The notes under the pieces were generated by a model. That model was given only the letters and a program-made list of their open reading frames with translations, had not been told where the DNA came from and ran no database searches. From positions 1 to 17,828 of the forward strand of contig JAFGKN010000063.1 of assembly GCA_016928605.1 (NCBI GenBank): a stretch of 17,828 nt of DNA. The letters run 5' to 3'. Position numbers and translations under genes: made by a program. The stretch is from Planctomycetota bacterium (GTDB taxonomy: Bacteria; Planctomycetota; UBA8108). Below are positions 7,566 to 14,551 of this stretch, in pieces (position 1 is the first letter of the stretch; each line of letters begins with the position of its first letter).

Positions 7566-9050
7566 ATGACAATCGAGTTCCTACGCAACCGGCTCGTCCG
7601 CATCCTGATGCGTCCTCCGGAGCTCATCTACGCGCTGGCCCGCCACTGGATGCTCTGCGCGTTCCTGGTCCTTTTGGGCGTCGCAGGGATGTGGATACAG
7701 CTGATCGGGAAGCCCTTCGTCTACCAGGGCCACGCTCAGCTCCTCGTCGACCCAACCGATCCCGCGATCGCCATGTTCTCGCCCTCCGGCATGTCGAGCG
7801 CGCTGCGCACCCCGCGCGACATGCGGAACCTCCTCGAGGCGCAGCAGGAGGTCCTGATGAACGAGTCGGTGCTCGAGAAGCTGGTGGTGCTCCGCGAGCA
7901 GAGAGGCGTCTCGCTCCTCGCTCCCACCCGGGAGTGGGGCGCACAGTCCAGGCAGGAGGGCGACGAGGAGTTGAGCATCGGCAGCATCCAGAGGAAGCTC
8001 ATGGGCTTCCTCCGGCTGAGCGGCCCCAAGATCGACGCCCGCGACCGCGAGGCCGTGACGATGGCGGCGGTCAAGGAGCTCCAGAGGCGCATCTCCGTCG
8101 AGCTGAGCGTCAGCGGCACTCTCGACCTCTACGTCTACGGCGCGCTCAAGGACATGATCGCGCTCGAGCTGACCTGTTGGATCGAGGCCTACCGGGACAA
8201 GGTCCACCAGATGGCCAGGGAGGGCATCGACGGCATATTCAAGAGCCGGACGGATCGCGTCCTCCAGGAGGAGAAGGATGCCGCGGAGGCGCTCGACCGT
8301 TTCACCGAGGAGAACCCCGACTTCTCGATGGCGATCCTCGAGGACATCGACGCCGAGCTCTCACAGCTCCGCACGGAGAAGTACGAGCTCGAGCGGAGGA
8401 TCGACACGGAGGACTTCCGGTCCGCGGTGACCGCGCCGTCGAGGCCTCCGGATCCCGAGTACCAGTCTCTGATCGCTCAGAAGCACCGGCTGGAGGTCGA
8501 TCTCATGGGCAAGAGGGCCGAGGGGTACCCCGACACGAGCAGCCAGGTCAGGGCCCTCTTGCAGCAGCTCGAGTGGGTGGGCGAGCGGCTGGAGGCGTTC
8601 CCGGAGTACGAGCCGGAGATCTCCTCGGATGACGGCGGCGGCGTCTCGCAGCGCCTTCAGGATCGGCTCGACGCCATCACAACGCGCCTGAACAAGCTCC
8701 TCGGCGAGAAGATCGAGCTGGGGAGGATCGCGAAGAGATACCAGGACCTGGAAGAGCGGCTCCAGCAGGCTCGCGAAAACCGGCAGCACTTGGGGGTCGT
8801 TCTCCAGGAAGCGATGGATGTCCTGGAATCGCAGAGGACGCTCAAGGTGAAGGTGAGCAACGAGCCGACCGTGGACGTCGACCCCTACAACTACCGTCCG
8901 CTGCGCATGCTGGGCTTCGGAGCGCTGGGCGGCCTCTTCGCGGGGCTCGTGCTCTGCGTGCTCCTCGAGGTGCTTTGCGGCAAGGTGCGGTTCAAGCACG
9001 ACCTGATCGACGACTTCGGCCTGCCCGTGATCGCCGTTTTTTCGAAGTGA
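7566..9050 (+). CDS. Wzz/GNVR-type polysaccharide chain-length determinant protein
   Basis: A 494-residue polysaccharide co-polymerase. Membrane helix 1 is at about 28-47 (HWMLCAFLVLLGVAGMWIQL) and helix 2 at about 446-468 (LGFGALGGLFAGLVLCVLLE), framing a long periplasmic domain. That domain has a Wzz-like beginning (YQGHAQLLVDPTDPAIAMF) and coiled-coil stretches at about 225-265 and 345-440. The proline-containing VDPYNYRPLRMLG just before helix 2 matches the usual position of the Wzz proline-rich motif. The protein ends 25-30 residues after helix 2 with no fused kinase. The separate CpsD-like gene starts five bases later, the classic Wzz/BY-kinase pairing. It likely sets EPS chain length with that partner. 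ATG 7566 has a weak purine-rich site (GCGAGAG) upstream. Confidence 0.88.
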   Translation: MTIEFLRNRLVRILMRPPELIYALARHWMLCAFLVLLGVAGMWIQLIGKPFVYQGHAQLLVDPTDPAIAMFSPSGMSSALRTPRDMRNLLEAQQEVLMNESVLEKLVVLREQRGVSLLAPTREWGAQSRQEGDEELSIGSIQRKLMGFLRLSGPKIDARDREAVTMAAVKELQRRISVELSVSGTLDLYVYGALKDMIALELTCWIEAYRDKVHQMAREGIDGIFKSRTDRVLQEEKDAAEALDRFTEENPDFSMAILEDIDAELSQLRTEKYELERRIDTEDFRSAVTAPSRPPDPEYQSLIAQKHRLEVDLMGKRAEGYPDTSSQVRALLQQLEWVGERLEAFPEYEPEISSDDGGGVSQRLQDRLDAITTRLNKLLGEKIELGRIAKRYQDLEERLQQARENRQHLGVVLQEAMDVLESQRTLKVKVSNEPTVDVDPYNYRPLRMLGFGALGGLFAGLVLCVLLEVLCGKVRFKHDLIDDFGLPVIAVFSK

Positions 9051-9055
9051 GCGAG

Positions 9056-9892
9056 ATGACGACAGCCAAGAAAGAGACGAGCCGCGAAGCCGTTCCCGCG
9101 GAGCGGAGCGACAAGCCGGCGCTTCTGAAGAGGGAGGAAGGCGCGCCGCTCATCGATTTCGTGCTCAGCGGGAAGCTCAGCCTGCCCCGCGGGCGCAAGG
9201 CGCAGAAGCCCTTCCTCCGCAAGCTTCAGAGGGCGGCGTGCAGCCGTCAGTTCCGCGAGACCATCCGCGATTTCCGCGACTCCGTGATCCGCTCCACCGT
9301 CAGGGAGAAGAAGGAGTCCAAGGGAGGCCTCACGATCGCGGTCGCCGGCGTCAAGGGGGGAGAGGGGGCCAGCTTCCTTTCGCTGCTCCTCGCGTTTTCC
9401 CTGGGTGCGTCCAGGCACCATCGCGTGGCGCATCTCGACGGGAGATTCAACGTGCAGCGCTTCGACGCGCTGGCCGACGTGCTGAGCCTCGCCGAGGAAT
9501 CCCAGACGACCGAGATGGGCCCCCGCGAGATCGTGGCCTACTTCAACGCGGCGCAGCCCAACGTCAGCTTCTTGAAGAACCAGTTCCCGGAGCCGAGCCT
9601 CGACTTCTTCTCGAGCAAGAAGGCCGTCGCTTTCTGGAGCACCCTGCGCGAGAACTTCGACTTCACCGTCATCGACATGCCGCCGATCCTCGGCGGCTCC
9701 GCCAACGTCTACGTGGCGCCGAACGTCGATCGGCTCTACCTCGCGGTGATGGCGGGAAAGACGCGCCTCGTCGATGTCGACCACTGCGTTCACAACGTCG
9801 AGGAGGCGCGTGCGGAGATCTCGGGAGTCATCATCACCCAGCAGGATCTGCCGCTCGGGGCGAGGCTCTTCTGGAAGGAGTACTTCTTCTAA
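9056..9892 (+). CDS. CpsD/BY-kinase-like P-loop protein with degenerate Walker A motif
   Basis: The protein has 278 residues. Its fold type is read from the MinD/ParA-like nucleotide site: Walker A region TIAVAGVKGGEGASFLSLLL and Walker B FDFTVIDMPPILGG, the latter typical of BY-kinases paired with Wzz. The lysine and Ser/Thr of the expected GGxGKS/T signature read G-A-S here: Ala105 (GCC at 9368-9370) replaces the catalytic lysine, while the upstream Lys100 remains. The tyrosine-rich C-terminal tail of active BY-kinases is also missing; the protein ends FWKEYFF. A basic N-terminal region of about 95 residues precedes the fold. It starts five bases after the Wzz-like gene, so it is the last gene of that operon. 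It is probably a regulatory partner of Wzz, with impaired or absent ATPase and kinase activity. The inactivity is inference. Confidence 0.8.
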   Translation: MTTAKKETSREAVPAERSDKPALLKREEGAPLIDFVLSGKLSLPRGRKAQKPFLRKLQRAACSRQFRETIRDFRDSVIRSTVREKKESKGGLTIAVAGVKGGEGASFLSLLLAFSLGASRHHRVAHLDGRFNVQRFDALADVLSLAEESQTTEMGPREIVAYFNAAQPNVSFLKNQFPEPSLDFFSSKKAVAFWSTLRENFDFTVIDMPPILGGSANVYVAPNVDRLYLAVMAGKTRLVDVDHCVHNVEEARAEISGVIITQQDLPLGARLFWKEYFF

Positions 9893-10065
9893 GGGGCCGC
9901 CCGGGGTGCTGGTGCTCTGAGAGATGGGGCTCCATGGTTGGGTGTTTGTGAGGGGCGCGGGATCCTCGCCGAGAGCCATCGCGCAGGAGATCTCAAGCTC
10001 CGCGGTCCGCGGCTGCGGAGCGCCTCTCAGGCTCTCCTGCGGTCTCACCCTGGCGGCGCGGTCGA

Positions 10066-10458
10066 TCAGAGCGCGAGATCGTCGGGTATCTGGACTGAGA
10101 GCTCACCCGAGAAGCTGCTCTCGTTGCCGTCGAGATCGTAGGCCGTGACGGCAAAATAGCGGGTGCCCTCAGGGAGTGAGCCGACAGTGGCAACGTTGAG
10201 ATTGCCGACATCCTCGACACGGCTGTAGACGCCCGGTTCGCTGCCGACATAGATCCGGTAGCCGCCGAGGTCGCCGACGGGCGAGTTGTCCTCGTTGAGG
10301 GAGGGGGGATCCCACGTGAGGCTGACCGAGTAGAGCGCGTCGGTGTCGGGGATTCCGTCATCGACTCCGTCGTCCCCTCCTCCGGCGCATCCCAGCGCGA
10401 GACATCCCACCAACATTCCGCCAAAGCAGACGCTCAAGAGCCCCTTGGTGCGCGACAT
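10066..10458 (-). CDS. Small lipoprotein with one fibronectin type III-like domain
   Basis: The protein has 130 residues. The N-terminus (MSRTKGLLSVCFGGMLVGC, then LALGCAGGG) is a lipoprotein signal. The lipidated Cys is either Cys24 (followed by a Gly/Asp-rich linker) or Cys19 (better lipobox, LVGC). The rest is a single FN3-like beta-sandwich: SVSLTWDPPSLNEDNSPVGD, then GGYRIYVG, then YFAVTAYDLDGNES. This domain type is common in envelope proteins of exosortase-bearing bacteria. A strong ribosome site (GAGGAG) precedes ATG 10458. The gene converges on the EPS operon and lies downstream of the PEP-CTERM gene on the same strand, 410 bases apart. Its role is unknown; outer-membrane or periplasmic surface display is inferred. 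Confidence 0.82.
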   Translation of the reverse strand: MSRTKGLLSVCFGGMLVGCLALGCAGGGDDGVDDGIPDTDALYSVSLTWDPPSLNEDNSPVGDLGGYRIYVGSEPGVYSRVEDVGNLNVATVGSLPEGTRYFAVTAYDLDGNESSFSGELSVQIPDDLAL

Positions 10459-10665
10459 GGCTTCTCCTCACTCCCGTAACAGACCGATATCCGGCCGGTG
10501 GCCCTTGTCCCGCCATCCGGCACCTCGCCGGGGAGCTTTAGCAAAGCCCGGGCCAGAGTTTTGCGGAACTTGGCAGCGGGTCCTCAAGTCCTCGGCGCGG
10601 AGCCTCTTAGCTGTCAGCAGCCGGCGATCGTCCGAGGCGTGGGGCGTCCGAGTCTGCCCTCCGCG

Positions 10666-10683
10666 TTTTACCTGCCGGTAAAA
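10666..10683. repeat. Inverted repeat TTTTACC-TGCC-GGTAAAA
   Basis: A perfect 7-bp inverted repeat with a 4-base spacer, AT-rich at its ends in a very GC-rich setting. It lies about 210 bases upstream of the lipoprotein ATG. It could be an operator or a small RNA hairpin. Confidence 0.4.
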
Positions 10684-10796
10684 ACCGGAGGCCCGGCGCG
10701 GCTCTCCTTCGGGCCGGAGCCCGGGGCTCAGGGAGGGCCCGGGCCGCCTCTCCTGGGCGGCTGCGCGAGGGGGCGTGCCCGATCGGTCCCAGATGC

Positions 10797-10827
10797 GAGC
10801 AGCGCCGCTGGGGGGGCGGCGCTGCTC
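10797..10827 (-). terminator. Strong hairpin downstream of the PEP-CTERM gene
   Basis: GAGCAGCGCCGC (10797-10808) and GCGGCGCTGCTC (10816-10827) pair perfectly over 12 bp around a 7-base G-rich loop (C-rich in the minus-strand transcript). It begins 41 bases past the stop codon of the minus-strand PEP-CTERM gene. No T-run follows in the minus direction, so it may be an atypical terminator or an mRNA 3'-end stabiliser. Confidence 0.5.
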
Positions 10828-10868
10828 GTCTTGTCTTCAGGAGTGGAGGGAGATCTGCCGGCTCTGGC

Positions 10869-11627
10869 TCAGGCCTTCCTGCGCCTTCGGCGCGCCAGCG
10901 CGAGACCGCCCAGCGCCGAGCCCAGCAGGAAGATCGTGCCCGGCTCCGGGATCGTGTACGCGCCCTCGATCACGTCGTTGCCGCAGCTCATCGTCCAGTG
11001 GACGCCGAGGGAGGGGACGGCGAGCTGGTCGACGTACGGCACCGAGATGCTGAGGACGTGGTCCTGCCCACCCAGCGGATCGGTCAGGATGGACCAGGCG
11101 CCCGTCGCGATCGGCGACGCGCCGCTGGGATCGAAGAGCACCTCCTGGAACTCCCGGTAGATGTAGCCGCTGGGAGCATAGGATTCCTCGATCGCGCCCT
11201 GCGAAGTGCTGTAGAGGCTGGCGACGCCCGAGCCGTTGCGACCCGGCGTCAGGTGGACGGCGTACTCCCACGTCTCGCCTTGCCCGGCGTAATCGTCGAC
11301 GTACGGAGCCGGGCCGTACGGCTTCCAGCCGTCTTCGCTGAGGAAGAGATCGCCGAGAAGGGTCTGGTACTGCCCGATGTTGTCGAGGTACGAGGTGTGG
11401 ATGTTGAAATGGATGTCGCCTCCCGCGACACCGACCTCCATGAAGTCGACGCCGAACCAGTCGGTCCGGCCGATGACATCCTGGCCGACATAGCTCGAGG
11501 AGTTGGGGTCTCCGCCGACGTAGCCGTCCTCGATGCGTACGAAGTCCGCGTCGAGGCCAGAGGCGCACAACACGAGGAAGACAAGCCCAAGCGCACACAC
11601 GGGAACAGATCGCACCTTGCTGTACAT
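10869..11627 (-). CDS. PEP-CTERM sorting-signal protein (exosortase substrate)
   Basis: The 252-residue protein has an N-terminal signal peptide (about residues 1-28, ending near ASGLDA). Its C-terminal tripartite sorting signal is PEPG at 227-230, hydrophobic TIFLLGSALGGLALA at 231-245, then RRRRRKA. This is the standard PEP-CTERM layout recognised by exosortases, which remove the tail in the inner membrane. The middle is a beta-rich, Gly/Asp/Tyr-rich region with no catalytic motif I recognise (DIHFNIHTSYLDN, ETWEYAVHL); such domains often have a structural or EPS-associated role. AGGAGG lies ten bases before ATG 11627. It sits between the two exosortase modules, so either enzyme could process it. 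I saw no good -24/-12 (sigma-54) element upstream. Confidence 0.93.
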   Translation of the reverse strand: MYSKVRSVPVCALGLVFLVLCASGLDADFVRIEDGYVGGDPNSSSYVGQDVIGRTDWFGVDFMEVGVAGGDIHFNIHTSYLDNIGQYQTLLGDLFLSEDGWKPYGPAPYVDDYAGQGETWEYAVHLTPGRNGSGVASLYSTSQGAIEESYAPSGYIYREFQEVLFDPSGASPIATGAWSILTDPLGGQDHVLSISVPYVDQLAVPSLGVHWTMSCGNDVIEGAYTIPEPGTIFLLGSALGGLALARRRRRKA

Positions 11628-12309
11628 CTAAGTGTCGCCTCCTAGGGGCGGTGGTTGAGTTGAAACAGAGTCGGCCGGAGATCTCTGTCCCTGATTGCCT
11701 CGACAACCCCGCCGGAGGGAAGCGCGCCCACGCTTACGCCCGATGAGAGTCGTCTGAAGGTTTGCTGGACAGGCGAGCGACTCGCCCCGGCGGACCGGTG
11801 CTCACACCGCTCGCTGGAGCATCGTCTCTCGGAAAGCCCGCTTTCTCGATACTCTTCGCGTCTTCTGCTTCGAGGGCGTCAACAGCCGCCGGTGTCGCTC
11901 GCGGAGAGAAAGCTGCATGCTATGGTTTCAATAACTACCACCCGCGGCGTTCCAAGGCAAGAGATTCTCGGATGTCTCCCCGGCGTGCGGCGCGGCCATG
12001 GCTGCGGTCTCACCCGCAGCCGCGGCTTTCGGCGACGGCGCTGGCGACGGCGCGCCCAGGGCGAGAACGCCTCGCAGGCGGCACGCGGCTTGCCCCGCCG
12101 AGGGGTGCCGTCCGCTTACGTCGTCAGCAGCCTTCAGCCGCGGGGGCGTAAATCGAGCGGACGGAGAGGCTTCTCCGGAATCCCGCACGCGAGCTCCCGG
12201 CCTCTCGAGTTGTAGCGAATCTTGACAGCGAGTCCAGAGCGCGATGGCGAGAGGAGATGCGAGAGCCGAGGCGGCTGCCTCGCGAGCCGAGAAGGCGCCC
12301 GCGTCCCTC

Positions 12310-12484
12310 CGCTCGAGAGGGTTATCGGCCTGCCGGCGAGCCGCCGGCGCCGAGCGCCGAGCGCCGGGTGGAGCCAGGCGAATCCGTTGCGCTTCGCTCC
12401 GCCAGAGCGGAGTCTCTCGGCCCCCTGCGGGTGAGCGCGCGGCGACCCTCCAGCGCTCGAATGTGGTATCAGCCTGCCGCCGGA
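12310..12484 (+). repeat. Imperfect direct repeat pair, about 30 bases, 144 bases apart
   Basis: CGCTCGAGAGGGTTATCGGC (from 12310) and CGCTCGAATGTGGTATCAGC (from 12454) match at most positions, and both continue with CTGCCG. The offset is 144 bases. They lie in the non-coding region upstream of the second module. Confidence 0.4.
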
Positions 12485-12521
12485 GTCGTGGGCCGCGAGC
12501 GCGGCGAGCACAGGAATCGAC

Positions 12522-12550
12522 TTGATCTTCTCGGACTATTCCGGTACAGT
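12522..12550 (+). promoter_or_regulatory. Candidate sigma-70-type promoter of the second module
   Basis: TTGATC (12522-12527) and TACAGT (12545-12550) are separated by exactly 17 bases, with four of six consensus matches in each box. The start point would be near 12557, leaving a leader of about 78 bases before GTG 12635. The stretch is less GC-rich than its surroundings. Confidence 0.4.
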
Positions 12551-12622
12551 TTGGCCTGTTTGGTTTTTGCCCGGGCGCAATTGTCGTCTGAAATCGACCG
12601 AGGCACGAGTGGTGTAGGCACC

Positions 12623-12629
12623 AAAGGAG
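12623..12629 (+). promoter_or_regulatory. Ribosome binding site selecting GTG 12635
   Basis: AAAGGAG lies five bases before GTG at 12635. The frame is open further upstream to 12257, but that part is Arg/Pro-rich and overlaps the candidate promoter, so the GTG is the likely start. Confidence 0.65.
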
Positions 12630-12634
12630 TTGCG

Positions 12635-13609
12635 GTGTCGCCAGTGAGTCAACGCGGCGCGGCGCTGCGGAGCCCCGACTTCCGCAGATCTCTCGAGAGC
12701 GCATCTGTTCTCCCGAGCATCCGGGAGGTCGTGATCCTCGGCGGTTCCGTCAGGCCGACGCCGTTCGTCCTCGCCACGGGGCGGTCCGTCGTCGATCTCC
12801 CCGCCGGCCCGGACGAGAGCATCCTGGGACGGTGGCAGAGGGAGGTCGCGTCGCTCGTCGACGCGGGCCTCAGCGATCGCGAGACTCTTCTCGCCCGCGT
12901 CTTCTTCAATCGCGAGGCGCCGCTGCCGGCGTCCCCTCCCCGCGACTCCCGGGTCGATCTGCAGCTTCTGCGCGATCTGCGAGAGTTCCGCGGATCCGGC
13001 GGTCTTCTCCGCGATCTCACGCGCGATCACGACCCGGCGGGCTACATCCTGGTGGCCAACGGCGCGCAGCTCCTCCTGGAGCCGCTGGTCGATCTCGCGC
13101 GGGCGCTCGGCAGCGTCACGTCCGACGTCTCCCTGATCTCGCATGCGAGCGGCGCCCCAGGCGGCCTGATGCTGATCCGCTGCGGATGTCTCGATCGCGT
13201 TCCGGATATCGGATACTGCGATCTCAAGGAGCAGGCGCTTCCCGAGATCGCCCGGCGCCATCGCGTCTGCGTGGTCGAGAGAAGCCGGCCGAGCGGCTTC
13301 GCGATCCGCAGCGCGTCCGACTACCTCAAGGCTCTCGATCACATCCATCGCTCCTCCGCGGCCAGCCTGGCGACATCGCCGAGGGCCGGCCCCGGGCGCG
13401 ATGATCTCTGGGAGCGAGGCCGACGCCGCTTCGCCATCGTGGAGGACGGCGCGCGCGTCGACTCCGGAGGGCGAGTGCACGATTCGGTCATCCTTCGCGG
13501 CGGGCGCGTCAAGGCCGGCGCCTTCGTGGCCCGCTCGATCGTCTGCAGCGGCGGAGTGGTCCGGCGGTGCAGGACGGTGGTGAACCAGGTGGTCTCCTCC
13601 GCCGTGTAG
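12635..13609 (+). CDS. Degenerate NDP-sugar nucleotidyltransferase-like protein with hexapeptide-repeat C-terminus
   Basis: The protein has 324 residues from GTG. Its layout resembles sugar-phosphate nucleotidyltransferases: N-terminal EVVILGGSVRPTPFVLATGR in place of the nucleotide loop, ILVANGAQLL (138-147) where active enzymes have a VNGD metal-binding segment, GGLMLIRCGCLDRVPD, DLKEQALPEIARRHRV, and FAIRSASDYLKALDHI near the end of the fold. The C-terminal 55 residues are hexapeptide-like (ARVDSGGRVHDSVILRGGRV, then AGAFVARSIVCSGGVV), a short left-handed beta-helix. The GxGTRLxPLT loop, the PKP lysine and the NGD Asp (Ala144 here) are not visible. It is therefore probably a non-catalytic or altered-specificity relative. 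It opens a plus-strand module with the second exosortase and a hexapeptide-bearing phosphotransferase. Family assignment rests on pattern recognition only. Confidence 0.65.
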   Translation: MSPVSQRGAALRSPDFRRSLESASVLPSIREVVILGGSVRPTPFVLATGRSVVDLPAGPDESILGRWQREVASLVDAGLSDRETLLARVFFNREAPLPASPPRDSRVDLQLLRDLREFRGSGGLLRDLTRDHDPAGYILVANGAQLLLEPLVDLARALGSVTSDVSLISHASGAPGGLMLIRCGCLDRVPDIGYCDLKEQALPEIARRHRVCVVERSRPSGFAIRSASDYLKALDHIHRSSAASLATSPRAGPGRDDLWERGRRRFAIVEDGARVDSGGRVHDSVILRGGRVKAGAFVARSIVCSGGVVRRCRTVVNQVVSSAV

Positions 13610-13660
13610 GCGGCCGGAAGCCAAATCCCGCGAATCCTTCGAACACCGGAAACAGGGGTG

Positions 13661-14551
13661 ATGTTGTCCTCCACGGATGTCCAGCAGAAGCGCTCCGCAT
13701 GGTTGAGCGAGAGGCTCTGCGCGGTGCTCATCCTGCTCGCGGCGGGGGTCATCCTCACGTCGAGGGCCTGGACCGACATCGTGAGGCGGGCCTTCCATGA
13801 CCCCTCCTTCATGTACGTCTTCATGGTGCCGGCCGTCTTCGTCTGGCTCGTCTACGTGCGGCGGCTTCGGCTGCGGCGCTGCCGGCCGCGGCGCCAGTAC
13901 GTCGGATACATCTTCCTCCTGGCTGGGGCCGCCGGCCACTTGACCGGGATCCGCCTCGAGATCGACTTCCTCAACCACCTCGGCGCGATGATCGGCGTCA
14001 TCGGGTGCTTCCTGGCGATCTACGGAACGGACTTTCTCCGCAGCTTCGCCCCCGCGTTCATCGTCCTGATGGTCCTCGTGCCGCTTCCCGCGCCGGTGCG
14101 CGGGAGAGTCGCGTCGACGCTGGAGCTGATGACGGTCGGCGGCTTCCGCTGGCTCTCCGAGGTCACCGGCGTGCCGGCGACGGGGTGGGGGGAGTTCATG
14201 ACGGCCGACGGCGCGCACCTCTCGATCCAGGCGGCGCTCGATCTGTACTGCATGGCCGGCGCGACCTTCCTGCTGGCGACCGCGTTCGCCTTCGGGCAGC
14301 CCTTTCGCGGATATGTGCGCATGGGCATCCTTCTCTCGGTGCCGCTTCTGCTCGTGGTCTGCAACTCGGTCCGGCTGATCCTCTTCTCGTGGGGCGGGTC
14401 GATGGTCTCCGCCGCGCCCTACGGTCTGCTCTTCCACGTGAGCATCTGGTGCATGCTTCTCCTCGAGCTCCTCCTGCTGAACGGCATGATTCTCGTGATC
14501 CGATCGACCTCCGTTCCCGTCACGCAGTTCCGGCTCGCGTACCAGCGATGA
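13661..14551 (+). CDS. Divergent exosortase/archaeosortase-family membrane protein
   Basis: The 296-residue protein has about eight hydrophobic segments. The usual exosortase A-C-S-G box is replaced by LDLYCMAG, but Cys197 is kept. Arg238 lies in CNSVRLIL (with Asn three residues before, as in the family) and His259 in LLFHVSIW. The Arg-to-His spacing is 21 residues, the same as in the canonical exosortase of this window, and Cys-to-Arg is 41 against 45. This supports a true but divergent family member. The start is ATG 13661 or the adjacent GTG 13658; AGGGG immediately upstream is a poorly spaced ribosome site. The stop overlaps the phosphotransferase start as ATGA, implying translational coupling. 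It probably cleaves a specialised C-terminal signal, but the substrate is unknown. Confidence 0.78.
   Translation: MLSSTDVQQKRSAWLSERLCAVLILLAAGVILTSRAWTDIVRRAFHDPSFMYVFMVPAVFVWLVYVRRLRLRRCRPRRQYVGYIFLLAGAAGHLTGIRLEIDFLNHLGAMIGVIGCFLAIYGTDFLRSFAPAFIVLMVLVPLPAPVRGRVASTLELMTVGGFRWLSEVTGVPATGWGEFMTADGAHLSIQAALDLYCMAGATFLLATAFAFGQPFRGYVRMGILLSVPLLLVVCNSVRLILFSWGGSMVSAAPYGLLFHVSIWCMLLLELLLLNGMILVIRSTSVPVTQFRLAYQR

Larger units (their letters stand above)
10459..10868. other. Intergenic region between two minus-strand genes
   Basis: About 410 bases with no convincing gene. It holds the strong hairpin at 10797-10827 just after the PEP-CTERM gene and an A/T-flanked inverted repeat at 10666-10683. 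I cannot point to a good promoter for the lipoprotein gene. Confidence 0.55.
11628..12634. other. Long divergent intergenic region, no gene seen
   Basis: About 1 kb between the minus-strand PEP-CTERM gene and the plus-strand second module. Open frames on both strands are Arg/Ala/Pro/Ser-rich without domains, signal peptides or ribosome sites, so I call none. Visible content: a small hairpin near 12162-12175 (GGAGA-GGCT-TCTCC), an imperfect direct repeat of about 30 bases (12310-12340 and 12454-12484), a perfect but unpartnered TTGACA near 12221-12226, a locally AT-richer patch at 11925-11940, and the promoter-like pair at 12522-12550. It could hold a non-coding RNA or decayed gene remnants; I see no direct proof of either. 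Confidence 0.55.

Noticed and set aside
11628..11800. Sigma-54 promoter before the PEP-CTERM gene, as in some known exosortase regulons
   Set aside because: I found no TGGC-N8-TTGC-like pair with correct spacing on the minus strand.
11928..12704. A 258-codon minus-strand frame in the long intergenic region
   Set aside because: Arg/Ala/Ser-rich, no domain or signal, no ribosome site, and it overlaps the start of the plus-strand nucleotidyltransferase-like gene.
12536..14437. A 633-codon open frame on the minus strand
   Set aside because: It is antisense to the nucleotidyltransferase-like and second exosortase genes. Its His/Arg/Asp/Glu-rich sequence has no signal, domain or ribosome site.
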